From assembly GCA_001899205.1 (NCBI GenBank), contig MKVL01000025.1, positions 434,001 through 498,000 of the forward strand: a DNA stretch of 64,000 bases, given 5' to 3'. Made by a program: the position numbers and the translations under genes. The notes below the pieces were generated by a model. The model ran no database searches, was not told where the DNA came from, and was given only the letters and a program-made list of their open reading frames with translations. This document shows, one piece after another, positions 42,996 to 51,593 of this stretch; the first letter of the stretch is position 1, and each line of letters starts with the position of its first letter. The DNA comes from Mesorhizobium sp. 65-26 (lineage in GTDB: Bacteria > Pseudomonadota > Alphaproteobacteria > Rhizobiales > Rhizobiaceae).

Positions 42996-44279
42996 ATGTC
43001 CGCCACCACAACATGCACCGTCGACGAACCTGCGAACGCAATTGCAGGCAGGGCCTCCGGCTTCGCGCCGGGGCACCGCTGGAAGGTGCTGGGCATCGGC
43101 GTCGCCGCCAATGCCGGTTTTTCCGCCACCTTCTCCGGCATACCCGCCACCGCGGTCGTGATGCGCCAGGGCTATCACCTCGGCAATGCCGAACTCGGCA
43201 TGGCGCTGGGGCTGCTCGGCCTCGGCGTCGCGCTCAGTGAATTGCCGTGGGGACTGGCCACCGATCGCTGGGGCGATCGCCGCGTGCTGCTGATCGGGCT
43301 TGGCGCGACGGCGTTTTGGCTGTTCCTCATGGCGATGCTCGTCGTGCCGTCCGGGGGAGGTGTCCCGCCCATGGCGCTCGTTTGCATGAGCCTGCTCGTC
43401 ACCGGCCTGCTCGGCGGCAGCGTCAACGCATCCAGCGGTCGCGCGATCATGGCCTGGTTTCGCGAAGGCGAACGCGGGTTCGCCATGAGCATCAGGCAGA
43501 CGGCGGTGCCGCTGGGCGGTGGCCTCGGCGCGCTCGTCCTGCCATCGCTGGCTTCGGTATGCGGTTTCGACGCGGTTTTCGGCCTTCTCGCGGCGACATC
43601 GGCGCTTTCCGCCCTGTTTGCATGGCGCTGGCTGCATGAGCCGCCGGTCGACGACAAGGCGCGCGTAGCCCAGCCGGCGGGCGTCGGTCGACCTCCGCTA
43701 CGCAATACGGAGGTATGGCGCATGTCGGCGGCCATCGGCCTGCTCTGCTTTCCGCAGGTGGCGGTGCTCACCTTTGCCTCGGTCTTCCTGCATGACTTTG
43801 CCGGCCTTGGAACGGTGGCGACCAGCGCCAGCCTGGCGGCAGTGCAGGCTGGCGCCATGGTGATGCGCGTCTGGAGCGGGCGGTTCACCGATCGTCACGG
43901 CAACCGCCGTCCGTTCCTGAGATGGTGCAGCGGGCTCAGCGCGCTCGCCTTCGCGCTGCTGTGGCTGATGGTGGAGGCAGGTTCGACCGCCGGGGGCGGC
44001 TATGTCGTGCCGACGGTTCTGCTTCCACTGGCTTTGGTCGTCGCCGGTGTCTCGGTCTCGGCCTGGCATGGCGTCGCCTACACCGAACTCGCCACGCTTG
44101 CCGGCGCCGGCCATGTCGGCACCGCGCTCAGCCTTGCCAACAGCTTTGTCTTTGTCGCCTTCTTCCTCGTGCCGCTGGGCATCCCCTGGGTTCTGGTGCT
44201 CTGGTCGTGGCCCGGCGTCTGGCTGGCCGGAGCCGCCTGCGCACTGGCCGCATGGCCGATCTTCCTGGGGCGAAGCTGA
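42996..44279 (+). CDS. MFS transporter
   Basis: A 427-residue major facilitator with about twelve hydrophobic segments and a loop-2 motif (GLATDRWGDRRV) typical of the family. The substrate is unknown. Its divergent LysR neighbour suggests inducible expression. Confidence 0.88.
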   Translation: MSATTTCTVDEPANAIAGRASGFAPGHRWKVLGIGVAANAGFSATFSGIPATAVVMRQGYHLGNAELGMALGLLGLGVALSELPWGLATDRWGDRRVLLIGLGATAFWLFLMAMLVVPSGGGVPPMALVCMSLLVTGLLGGSVNASSGRAIMAWFREGERGFAMSIRQTAVPLGGGLGALVLPSLASVCGFDAVFGLLAATSALSALFAWRWLHEPPVDDKARVAQPAGVGRPPLRNTEVWRMSAAIGLLCFPQVAVLTFASVFLHDFAGLGTVATSASLAAVQAGAMVMRVWSGRFTDRHGNRRPFLRWCSGLSALAFALLWLMVEAGSTAGGGYVVPTVLLPLALVVAGVSVSAWHGVAYTELATLAGAGHVGTALSLANSFVFVAFFLVPLGIPWVLVLWSWPGVWLAGAACALAAWPIFLGRS

Positions 44280-44422
44280 TTTTTTCGCCGGCTGGCCTGA
44301 AACAGGGCGAGCCGGCTCGCCGCAACATGAAAACAACACGATCGATGTCGTTAACCCACCATCAAGGTTAATGCATCATTGTCTCCCTCCAGTGGGGTCA
44401 GTAGCGTTCTGGAGAGAGTTCC

Positions 44423-45607
44423 GTGCATCGACGTCTCTTGAAGCGGCTTGTCGCCGCCGCCGGTGAGAAAAAGCGTTCGTTCCTGCCTCCGCTCGTCGTC
44501 GGCCTCGGCATCTGGGTCGGCTTTCCGACCGTCGTCGCCTATCAGGACATGACGAGCCTGATCTCCGGCCTTGAGACGTCGGACACGCGCTGGAACGCCT
44601 ATGTCGAGAAGGCCGTGGCCGGCTCCGTGCACGCGGCGGAAATGCCCTTCGTCGATTCCGAGACCACCGGTTCCATTTCGGGTTCCGGCGTGCGCCTGCC
44701 TGGCATCGGCACCGTGTCGTTTCGCGGCAAGCGCGGCATGGCCGGCTCAGTACCCGATGAAGATCGCATCGTGCGTGCCGACAAGAAGGGGCGAATCGTC
44801 CAGGTCTCCCCGGTGGCGCCGCCGAAGAACTTCAACGCCGGCTCGATCTTCGAGCGCACGTCGTCGCTGCTGCGGCCCAGCCTCGACAGCGGCCTGAAGA
44901 TGGCCTTCGCCAAGCCGTCCATCAAGGGCAAGGAAGTCCAGATCGCCGCTGCCTTCCATGCGCGTGAGGACAAGAAGCCGGACCCGGGCGTGCCCGCCAT
45001 GCTCGCCGCCCTCGTCAACAACAACCGTCCGGACATCCTGGCCACCGCCTATGCGCAGGCCGAGCCTGACTATGCCAAGGCTTCGCCGTTCGAGGCGCTG
45101 CTCCAGGACGAGCAGCCGAGCAACGGCCGCTTCATCCCGCCCATGTCCAAGGGCGACCACTCCTGGATCCAGACCCCGTTGCCGGCCAGCGTTTTCTCCG
45201 CGTCGGAACAGAAGTGCCTCGCCAACGGTATCTACTTCGAGGCCAGGAGCGAACCCGTGCGCGGACAGGCTGCCGTGGCCCAGGTGATCCTCAATCGCGT
45301 GCGCAATCCGGCCTATCCGAAGTCGATCTGCGGCGTCGTCTACCAGAACGACAACTGGCTCAATCGCTGCCAGTTCTCCTTCGCCTGCGACGGGCGCAAG
45401 AAGCGCATCGATGATCCGGCCTCCTACAAGACCGCGCAGGAAGTCGCCATGGCGGTGACCGCGGGCAAGATCTTCATTCCGGAGGTCGGTTCCTCGACCC
45501 ACTATTATGCGCAGTACGTTCACCCGGCATGGGCCCGAGCCATGCACAAGATGACCAAGATCGGCCTGCATATCTTCTACCGCACCTATGGCGGCGGCTG
45601 GAGCTGA
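44423..45607 (+). CDS. SleB-type cell wall hydrolase
   Basis: A 394-residue protein with a membrane anchor near residues 22-42 and a C-terminal Hydrolase_2 (SleB) domain. The conserved NGIYFEARSEP segment holds the catalytic glutamate E273, followed by the QAAVAQVILNRV helix. The middle is a long low-complexity stretch. Such proteins cut peptidoglycan. The GTG at 44423 has GGAGAGAG upstream. Confidence 0.9.
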   Translation: MHRRLLKRLVAAAGEKKRSFLPPLVVGLGIWVGFPTVVAYQDMTSLISGLETSDTRWNAYVEKAVAGSVHAAEMPFVDSETTGSISGSGVRLPGIGTVSFRGKRGMAGSVPDEDRIVRADKKGRIVQVSPVAPPKNFNAGSIFERTSSLLRPSLDSGLKMAFAKPSIKGKEVQIAAAFHAREDKKPDPGVPAMLAALVNNNRPDILATAYAQAEPDYAKASPFEALLQDEQPSNGRFIPPMSKGDHSWIQTPLPASVFSASEQKCLANGIYFEARSEPVRGQAAVAQVILNRVRNPAYPKSICGVVYQNDNWLNRCQFSFACDGRKKRIDDPASYKTAQEVAMAVTAGKIFIPEVGSSTHYYAQYVHPAWARAMHKMTKIGLHIFYRTYGGGWS

Positions 45608-45864
45608 GCGGCCTTCGTCGTGGTCGCTCAGCCTACCGGGCGGCTGCCGCCGGAAGGGGCGGCGGCCGGCGGGATTCGGCCCGAGCATCGCGGTGAAGCC
45701 GCCGGGCACGATGTCGCACCTTTGTAAGTATTTGATTTTAAAAGACTAAATACATTGGTTTGAAGCGCGAACCGTGGCTTGACGGGCGCAACCCCTCTAA
45801 CTATGTTGCCGGCGACTTTGAAAGCGGACAGACAGCTACGGTCTGACCGGGCAGGGGGGTTGCG

Positions 45865-46263
45865 ATGGCCAACAAAAACAGGCCAGACGGAACCGGAGAA
45901 ACCGGCCGGGGCAAACAGCTCGGAGCTGACATCCGCGACGACGATCTTGAGCGCCGTCGGCGTGACCTTGAAGCATCTCTTGCGGCAAGGCGGCCGGAAC
46001 GGCTCGAGGGGAAAGACGACGCGAAAGCGGGCGGTGCGACCGGTTACGGCCAGGCGCTCAAACTATCCAGCGAGTTCGTTGCTGGCGTGGTGGTGGGCGT
46101 AGGCGCGGGCTGGATCTTCGACCGTATGGTGGGAACCCCGCCTTGGGGACTTATCGTGGGTCTGCTGCTTGGCTTCGGCGCCGGCGTGCTCAATGTTCTG
46201 CGTTCAGCGGGACTGGCGCAGGAATTCGGTCAGCGCGCAAATCCGCGCGAGCCGAAGAAATGA
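45865..46263 (+). CDS. atpI: F0F1 ATP synthase assembly protein AtpI
   Basis: A 132-residue AtpI with a charged N-terminal third and two C-terminal membrane helices (about 65-90 and 95-118). It helps assemble the c-ring. It starts the F0 operon; the upstream gap (45608-45864) is A/T-rich around 45725-45770 and probably holds the promoter. Confidence 0.9.
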   Translation: MANKNRPDGTGETGRGKQLGADIRDDDLERRRRDLEASLAARRPERLEGKDDAKAGGATGYGQALKLSSEFVAGVVVGVGAGWIFDRMVGTPPWGLIVGLLLGFGAGVLNVLRSAGLAQEFGQRANPREPKK

Positions 46264-46326
46264 AACGAGGCGCCATCTGGCGTCAAAGGACAGTTAGGCC
46301 GGTTTCGGCTTTGACGGGGATATAAA

Positions 46327-47085
46327 GTGGCTGCTGACAAGGTCGATCCGATCCACCAGTTCCAGATCCATCCGATCATTCCGCTTCACATTGGCGGTTA
46401 TGACGTCTCCTTCACCAATTCCGCCTTGTTCATGGTGGTGACGGTCGTTCTCGCATCGGCCTTCCTCTACATGACGACCGCCAGCCGCAGCCTCGTTCCC
46501 GGCAGGCTGCAGTCCGTCTCGGAAATGGCCTACGAATTCGTGGGCAACATGCTGCGCGACGCTGCCGGCAAGCAGGGCATGCGCTTCTTTCCGCTGGTCT
46601 TCTCGCTGTTCATGTTTGTGCTGGTCGCCAACCTGATCGGCCTCATACCTTATTTCTTCACCGTCACCAGCCACATTATCGTGACCTTCACGCTCGCTGC
46701 GCTGGTGATCGGCACGGTCATCGTCTACGGCTTCGCCAAGCATGGCTTCGGCTTCCTCAAGCTTTTCGTGCCGCATGGCGTGCCGGTCTACCTGCTGCCT
46801 CTGGTGGTGGCGATCGAGGTGATCTCCTTCGTATCGCGCCCCGTCAGCCTGTCGGTTCGTCTTTTCGCCAACATGCTGGCCGGTCACATCACGCTCAAGG
46901 TTTTCTCGGGCTTCGTCGTCAGCCTCAGCGCGCTCGGCGCGGTCGGCGTCGCCGGCTCCATCCTGCCCCTGGCCATGGCTGTCGCGCTCACAGCGCTCGA
47001 ACTGCTGGTCGCCTTCCTGCAGGCCTATGTCTTCGCGGTGCTGACCTGCATGTACCTCAACGACGCCCTGCACCCGAGCCACTGA
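46327..47085 (+). CDS. atpB: ATP synthase F0 subunit a
   Basis: A 252-residue membrane protein with six helices. The conserved proton-path arginine is in [17 protein letters not shown] start at 46327. Confidence 0.96.
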   Translation: MAADKVDPIHQFQIHPIIPLHIGGYDVSFTNSALFMVVTVVLASAFLYMTTASRSLVPGRLQSVSEMAYEFVGNMLRDAAGKQGMRFFPLVFSLFMFVLVANLIGLIPYFFTVTSHIIVTFTLAALVIGTVIVYGFAKHGFGFLKLFVPHGVPVYLLPLVVAIEVISFVSRPVSLSVRLFANMLAGHITLKVFSGFVVSLSALGAVGVAGSILPLAMAVALTALELLVAFLQAYVFAVLTCMYLNDALHPSH

Positions 47086-47151
47086 CAATTTCACCGGTGC
47101 CGCGGCGCCAACTTACCAACTGCAACAACTACGGAACAACAGGAGTTTAAC

Positions 47152-47376
47152 ATGGAAGTGAATGCAGCAGCTGCTATCGGCGCTGGTATCGCCTGCATCG
47201 GCATGGGCGGCGCCGGCATCGGCCTCGGCAACATCTTCGGCAGCTACCTCTCGGGCGCCCTGCGCAACCCGTCGGCTGCTGACGGCCAGTTCGGCCGCCT
47301 GATTTTCGGCTTCGCCGTGACCGAAGCTCTGGGCATCTTCTCGCTCCTCATCGCCCTCCTGCTGGTGTTCAAGTAA
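47152..47376 (+). CDS. atpE: ATP synthase F0 subunit c
   Basis: A 74-residue hairpin of two helices with the RNP loop at 38-40 and the proton-binding E58. Glycine-rich first helix as expected. Confidence 0.97.
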   Translation: MEVNAAAAIGAGIACIGMGGAGIGLGNIFGSYLSGALRNPSAADGQFGRLIFGFAVTEALGIFSLLIALLLVFK

Positions 47377-47439
47377 GAACATCGGTTGATGTAAGGGAGG
47401 CCGCATGGTGCGGCCTTACCGTATGGACAGGGGAATGAG

Positions 47440-48021
47440 ATGTTCGTGACATCTGCCTTTGCGCAGGAGACCGCGCCGGCCACGGCCGAAGGCGCCACGC
47501 ATGCCGGCACGGCCGTGCCGGCCGAAGAGCATGGCACGTTCCCGCCATTCAATGCAGCGACGTTCCCGTCGCAAATCCTGTGGCTGGTCATCACGTTCGG
47601 GCTCTTCTACCTGTTCCTGAAGCGGGTGGTGATGCCGCGCCTCGGCGGCATTATCGATGTTCGTAACGACCGCATCACCCAGGATCTCGACCAGGCCGCG
47701 AAGTTGAAGGGCGAGGCCGACGCCGCGGTCGCCGCCTACGAGCAGGAACTGGCCGAAGCCAAGAGCAAGGCGATCGCCATCGGCCAGCAGGCCAATGACG
47801 GCGCCAAGGCCGAAGCGGAAACCATCCGCAAGAAGATCGAGGCCGATCTCGAGCAGAAGCTCGGCGAGGCCGAAACGCGGATCGCTTCCATCAAGGCCAA
47901 CGCCATGAAGGAAGTCGGCAACATCGCCGAAGACACGGCTTCCGCCATTGTCGAGGCGCTGGTTGGGGGCAAGGCCGACAAGGCCGCGATCTCCGCCGCC
48001 GTCAAGTCCGTGGCCCGGTGA
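47440..48021 (+). CDS. atpF': ATP synthase F0 subunit b'
   Basis: A 193-residue stalk subunit with a hydrophobic helix near residues 45-65 and a long coiled coil. Alphaproteobacteria carry two different b-type subunits; this is the first. The N-terminus has an extra Ala/Thr-rich stretch of about 35 residues. Confidence 0.93.
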   Translation: MFVTSAFAQETAPATAEGATHAGTAVPAEEHGTFPPFNAATFPSQILWLVITFGLFYLFLKRVVMPRLGGIIDVRNDRITQDLDQAAKLKGEADAAVAAYEQELAEAKSKAIAIGQQANDGAKAEAETIRKKIEADLEQKLGEAETRIASIKANAMKEVGNIAEDTASAIVEALVGGKADKAAISAAVKSVAR

Positions 48022-48031
48022 GGAGCGTATA

Positions 48032-48523
48032 ATGGACGCCACATCTCTCGCGACGCTCTGGGCCACCATCGCCCTGGTTATTTTCCTGGCCGTGGTCATC
48101 TACATCAAGGTGCCTGGCATGATCGCCAAGGCTCTGGATGCGCGTGCAGCCAAGATCAGCGGCGAGCTCGACGAGGCCCGCAAGCTGCGTGACGAGGCCC
48201 AGCAACTGCTTGGCCAGTTCCAGAGGAAGCGCAAGGAAGCCGAGCAGGAGGCCGCCGACATCGTCGCCGCCGCCAAGCGCGAGGCCGAACAGCTTGCCGC
48301 CGAGGCGCACAAGAAGACCGAGGACTACGTCGCCCGCCGCACGGCGCTGGCGGAGCAGAAGATCGGTCAGGCCGAGCGCGAAGCGATCAGCGAAGTGCGC
48401 TCCAGCGCCGTCGACATTGCTGTCGAGGCCGCGCGGACGCTGCTCGCCGCCAAGGTTGACGCCAAGGCCGGCGCGGATTTCTTCAAGTCCGCCCTGCAGG
48501 ATGTGAAGGCCAAGCTGAACTGA
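48032..48523 (+). CDS. atpF: ATP synthase F0 subunit b
   Basis: A 163-residue stalk subunit: one N-terminal helix then a charged coiled coil (the VAAAKREAEQLAAEA region). The ATG at 48032 is 10 bases after the b' stop. It ends the operon before a strong terminator. Confidence 0.94.
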   Translation: MDATSLATLWATIALVIFLAVVIYIKVPGMIAKALDARAAKISGELDEARKLRDEAQQLLGQFQRKRKEAEQEAADIVAAAKREAEQLAAEAHKKTEDYVARRTALAEQKIGQAEREAISEVRSSAVDIAVEAARTLLAAKVDAKAGADFFKSALQDVKAKLN

Positions 48524-48547
48524 CGGGTTCTTCAATCGCTATCAAGG

Positions 48548-48579
48548 AAGCCGCCTGGGCAACCCGGCGGCTTTTTTTT
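48548..48579 (+). terminator. Intrinsic terminator of the F0 operon
   Basis: AAGCCGCC (48548-48555) pairs with GGCGGCTT (48566-48573), with an inner GGG/CCC pair, followed by a run of eight T. A textbook intrinsic terminator 25 bases after the atpF stop. Confidence 0.9.
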
Positions 48580-48750
48580 GGCCGCTTGTACTCACATCGA
48601 CGCGTGGCTTGCCGCGACCATCGCTTCAATGGCCTCTCGGACCGGATTGCGTTGGGGATACTGAATTTGCTCCCGCTCCGTATGGCCTTGGCGACGAACG
48701 AAAACAGGCCGTCCAGTCTTCAGGGTTGAAGCCGAAGAATCGCGGTCGCC

Positions 48751-49446
48751 TCAATCCAGGCCGGCGAGGCTTTCTTCTTCCGTTACCTCGCTTCCGCCCA
48801 GCCTGAAAGGGGCGAAGGAGACGCGATGCAGGCGCGCCACCGGTCCATGCGTCTCGATCGCCGCGCGATGGCGGGCGGTCGCATAGCCCATGTGGATCTC
48901 GAAACCGTAGCGCTCGTGATGGCTGCCGCAGCCGCGCATCATACGGTCGCGCATCACCTTGGCGACTATGGAGGCGGCGGCGATGGATTGGGAGCGCTGA
49001 TCGCCCCTGACCAGCGCGCGGCCCTCGCACGGCAGGCCGGGCGGCACGTCGCGGCCGTCGGCCAGCGCCAACTTTGCCTTGACGGGCAATCCGACCAGCG
49101 AGCGCCGCATGGCTTCGAGGCTGGCTCTGAGGATGTTGCTGTCGTCTATGCCCTCGGCGCTGATCGAAGCCATCGACACACCAAGCGCCGAGCCGAGGAT
49201 ACGTGAGAAAAGCGCCTCGCGCTGCAGGTGGCTGAGCCGTTTCGAATCGTCCAGGCCTTCAGGGATATTGGCCGGGTCAAGCACGACCGCGGCGGCTACG
49301 ACCGGGCCGGCGAGCGGGCCTCGGCCGGCCTCATCCATTCCTGCGACCGGCCACAGCCCTTCGGCCATGGCCTTCGTCTCGACGGAGAAGTCGGGTTTCT
49401 CGACGATGTCGAATAGAAGCGGAGAATCGGAACGCGCGCGAGCCAT
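48751..49446 (-). CDS. rnhB: Ribonuclease HII
   Basis: A 231-residue RNase HII that removes RNA from RNA-DNA hybrids. D38 and E39 in GMDEAGRG form part of the metal site, with later DDSKRL and [12 protein letters not shown] segments typical. It has an N-terminal extension of about 28 residues, common in Rhizobiales. Confidence 0.96.
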   Translation of the reverse strand: MARARSDSPLLFDIVEKPDFSVETKAMAEGLWPVAGMDEAGRGPLAGPVVAAAVVLDPANIPEGLDDSKRLSHLQREALFSRILGSALGVSMASISAEGIDDSNILRASLEAMRRSLVGLPVKAKLALADGRDVPPGLPCEGRALVRGDQRSQSIAAASIVAKVMRDRMMRGCGSHHERYGFEIHMGYATARHRAAIETHGPVARLHRVSFAPFRLGGSEVTEEESLAGLD

Positions 49447-49583
49447 GTTGCGGCGAGGTTCGCATCGGCTCCGATTCTCCGCAAGTCCCTCCGGGTCGGG
49501 TGGGGCGCCGGACCAGGGAGGGCACCGTCAGCAGGCCGGGGCGGGCCGGACGGGATTTCAGGAAACCAAAAGAAGAAATTGTC

Positions 49584-50789
49584 TTACAGCAGCATCAACT
49601 GTTCCTGGTCCTTGCCCGCGGCCACGAAATGATCAGTACGCAGGACACGCCGCTCGGCGTTGAGGCCCAGTCGCTTGGCCGTGATTTCGAAACGGCGGCC
49701 GATCTGCCAGGCATAGGGGCCGGAGCCCTTCATGCGCTTGCCCCATTCCGAATCGTAGTCCTTGCCGTCGCGCATCGACCGGATCAGCGACATCACGTGA
49801 CGATACCGGTCCGGATAGTGCCGCAGCAGCCAGTCCTTGAAGATCGGGCTGACCTCCAGCGGCAGGCGCAGGATGACATAGCCCGCCTCGCGCGCGCCCG
49901 CCGCCCGCGCCGAATCCAGGATGCGCTCCATCTCCTGATCGTTCAGCCCGGGAATGATGGGCGCGACCATGACCGACGTGGGAATGCCGGCATCGGTGAG
50001 CTGGCGGATCGCCTCCAGCCTCTTCGTCGGCGTCGAGGCGCGGGGCTCCATCGTACGCGCCAGCATGCGATCGAGGGTCGTCACCGACAGCGCCACCTTG
50101 GCGAGACCGCGCTCGGCCATGCGCGACAGTATGTCGATATCGCGCGTCACCAGCGCCGACTTGGTGACGATACCGACGGGATGACCGCGTGCCTCCAGCA
50201 CCTCCAGGATCTCGCGCATGATCCGGTACTGCTTCTCGATCGGCTGGTAGGGATCCGTGTTGGTGCCTATGGCGATGGTTCGCGGCTGGTAGCCTTCCTT
50301 CGACAGTTCCTTGTCCAGCAGGCGCGCTGCGTCCGGCTTGGCGAACAGCTTCGATTCGAAGTCCAGCCCCGGCGACAGGCCCATGAAGCTGTGCGTGGGC
50401 CTGGCAAAGCAGTAGACGCAACCATGCTCGCAGCCACGGTAGGGATTTATGGAGCGATCGAAGGAGATGTCGGGGGATTCGTTGCGCGTGATGATCGTGC
50501 GCGGCCGTTCCACCTGCACCTCGGTCTTGAAGGGCGGCAACTCTTCCAGCGAATTCCAGCCATCGTCGAAGACATGGCGGCTGACCGGTTCGAAGCGACC
50601 GGAGGGATTGATCCCCGCGGACCTGCCGCGACTGCGATCCGGACGCACCCGGACACCGCTTTGCTCGATCATCGCATTGGCCATCTCGGCTCTTCCTGCT
50701 CCGAAGGCTGCAATGTCGGCGCGCACGATCGGTTCCATTTTCGCCCGCTCCCAGGGACTGTCGTCGAGATGTCGAATCGCTCTGCTCAT
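49584..50789 (-). CDS. PA0069-family radical SAM protein (spore-photoproduct-lyase-like)
   Basis: A 401-residue radical SAM protein with the cluster cysteines C120, C124 and C127 (CxxxCxxC in GCEHGCVYCFAR). It belongs to the SplB-related group sometimes called PA0069 family, whose reaction is unknown. The ATG at 50789 is preceded by AGGAA. A perfect LexA box lies 26 bases upstream, so DNA-damage induction and a repair role are plausible. It is followed by rnhB, which may or may not share a transcript. Confidence 0.9.
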   Translation of the reverse strand: MSRAIRHLDDSPWERAKMEPIVRADIAAFGAGRAEMANAMIEQSGVRVRPDRSRGRSAGINPSGRFEPVSRHVFDDGWNSLEELPPFKTEVQVERPRTIITRNESPDISFDRSINPYRGCEHGCVYCFARPTHSFMGLSPGLDFESKLFAKPDAARLLDKELSKEGYQPRTIAIGTNTDPYQPIEKQYRIMREILEVLEARGHPVGIVTKSALVTRDIDILSRMAERGLAKVALSVTTLDRMLARTMEPRASTPTKRLEAIRQLTDAGIPTSVMVAPIIPGLNDQEMERILDSARAAGAREAGYVILRLPLEVSPIFKDWLLRHYPDRYRHVMSLIRSMRDGKDYDSEWGKRMKGSGPYAWQIGRRFEITAKRLGLNAERRVLRTDHFVAAGKDQEQLMLL

Positions 50790-50814
50790 GAAATTATTCC
50801 TATTTTGCGGAACG

Positions 50815-50829
50815 GAACAAATCAAGAAC
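50815..50829. promoter_or_regulatory. LexA (SOS) box of alphaproteobacterial type
   Basis: On the + strand this is GAACAAATCAAGAAC, a perfect GAAC-N7-GAAC; read leftward it is GTTCTTGATTTGTTC. It lies 26 bases upstream of the radical SAM gene and shares GTTCT and TTTGTTC with the box at 30036. It may also affect the divergent glycosyltransferase at 50877. Confidence 0.72.
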
Positions 50830-50876
50830 TTTCTGCGCCGAGCCCCCGGAACTGGCGCGGCGCGCGGCTTTCCGCT

Positions 50877-51395
50877 ATGCGGCTAACGATGCTCAGCGTT
50901 CTCATCGAAACCCGCAACGACGAAGAGGGGCTTGCCCGCACGCTCGCCTCGCTGGTCGGCGGCGCGGTGGAGGGGCTTGTGCGCGAGGTGATCGTCTGCG
51001 ACGCCGGCTCCACCGATCAGACGCATTACGTGGCCGAGCATGCCGGCTGCCACTATCTGGCGCAGGGCGGCATCGCCGCCGGCATCAAGTTGGCCAAGGG
51101 AGACTGGCTGCTGCTGCTGGAACCGGGCGCGCGCCTGGCTGAAGGCTGGATAGCCGAAGTGGGGGCTCATATCGCCAGGCAGACCATGGCTGCGCGCTTC
51201 TCGCGATCCCGGTCGACACGGACGCCCTTTCTGGCGCGGGTCCTGTCCCGCAACCGTGCCCTGGCGGAAGGCCTGCTGATCAGCGTCAGGCAGGCGTCGG
51301 CGCTGGCAAAGAGTGCCGGCAGCGCAGAGGCCCTCGCGCGCGGCCTTGCGACAAAGCGGCTCGAAGCCGAGATCCTTGTCGCGCCCCGGCCATAG
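50877..51395 (+). CDS. Short glycosyltransferase family 2 domain protein
   Basis: A 172-residue protein with the N-terminal nucleotide-sugar fold of GT2 enzymes (MLSVLIETRND, then VREVIVCDAGSTD and AGCHYLAQGG). The catalytic C-terminal half is replaced by a short basic helical end, so activity is doubtful. Starts at 50877 and 50889 are both possible. A much longer frame to the left is antisense to rnhB and the radical SAM gene and is rejected. Confidence 0.78.
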   Translation: MRLTMLSVLIETRNDEEGLARTLASLVGGAVEGLVREVIVCDAGSTDQTHYVAEHAGCHYLAQGGIAAGIKLAKGDWLLLLEPGARLAEGWIAEVGAHIARQTMAARFSRSRSTRTPFLARVLSRNRALAEGLLISVRQASALAKSAGSAEALARGLATKRLEAEILVAPRP

Positions 51396-51593
51396 GTCCG
51401 CCGGTCCTGGCAAACAAAAGGCGCCTCGCGCTGTCGAAAACCGGTATGCTTTATCGATCCTTAATCGCTTGACCCGATTGTGAATTCGGTGCGGATTGAA
51501 GCGTGACCGCAAAAAGGCCATGCTTTGCCCCGAAAAAATCGAGTATGAGACTGTCCGCATTCGCGGAAATGACGCCTGGCTGAAAGGGATACG

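Noticed and set aside
49500..50876. Long rightward open frame leading into the GT2 gene (631 residues in all).
   Set aside because: This part is antisense to the end of rnhB's upstream region and to the whole radical SAM gene, and has the low-complexity composition of a shadow frame. Only the last 172 codons show a protein family.
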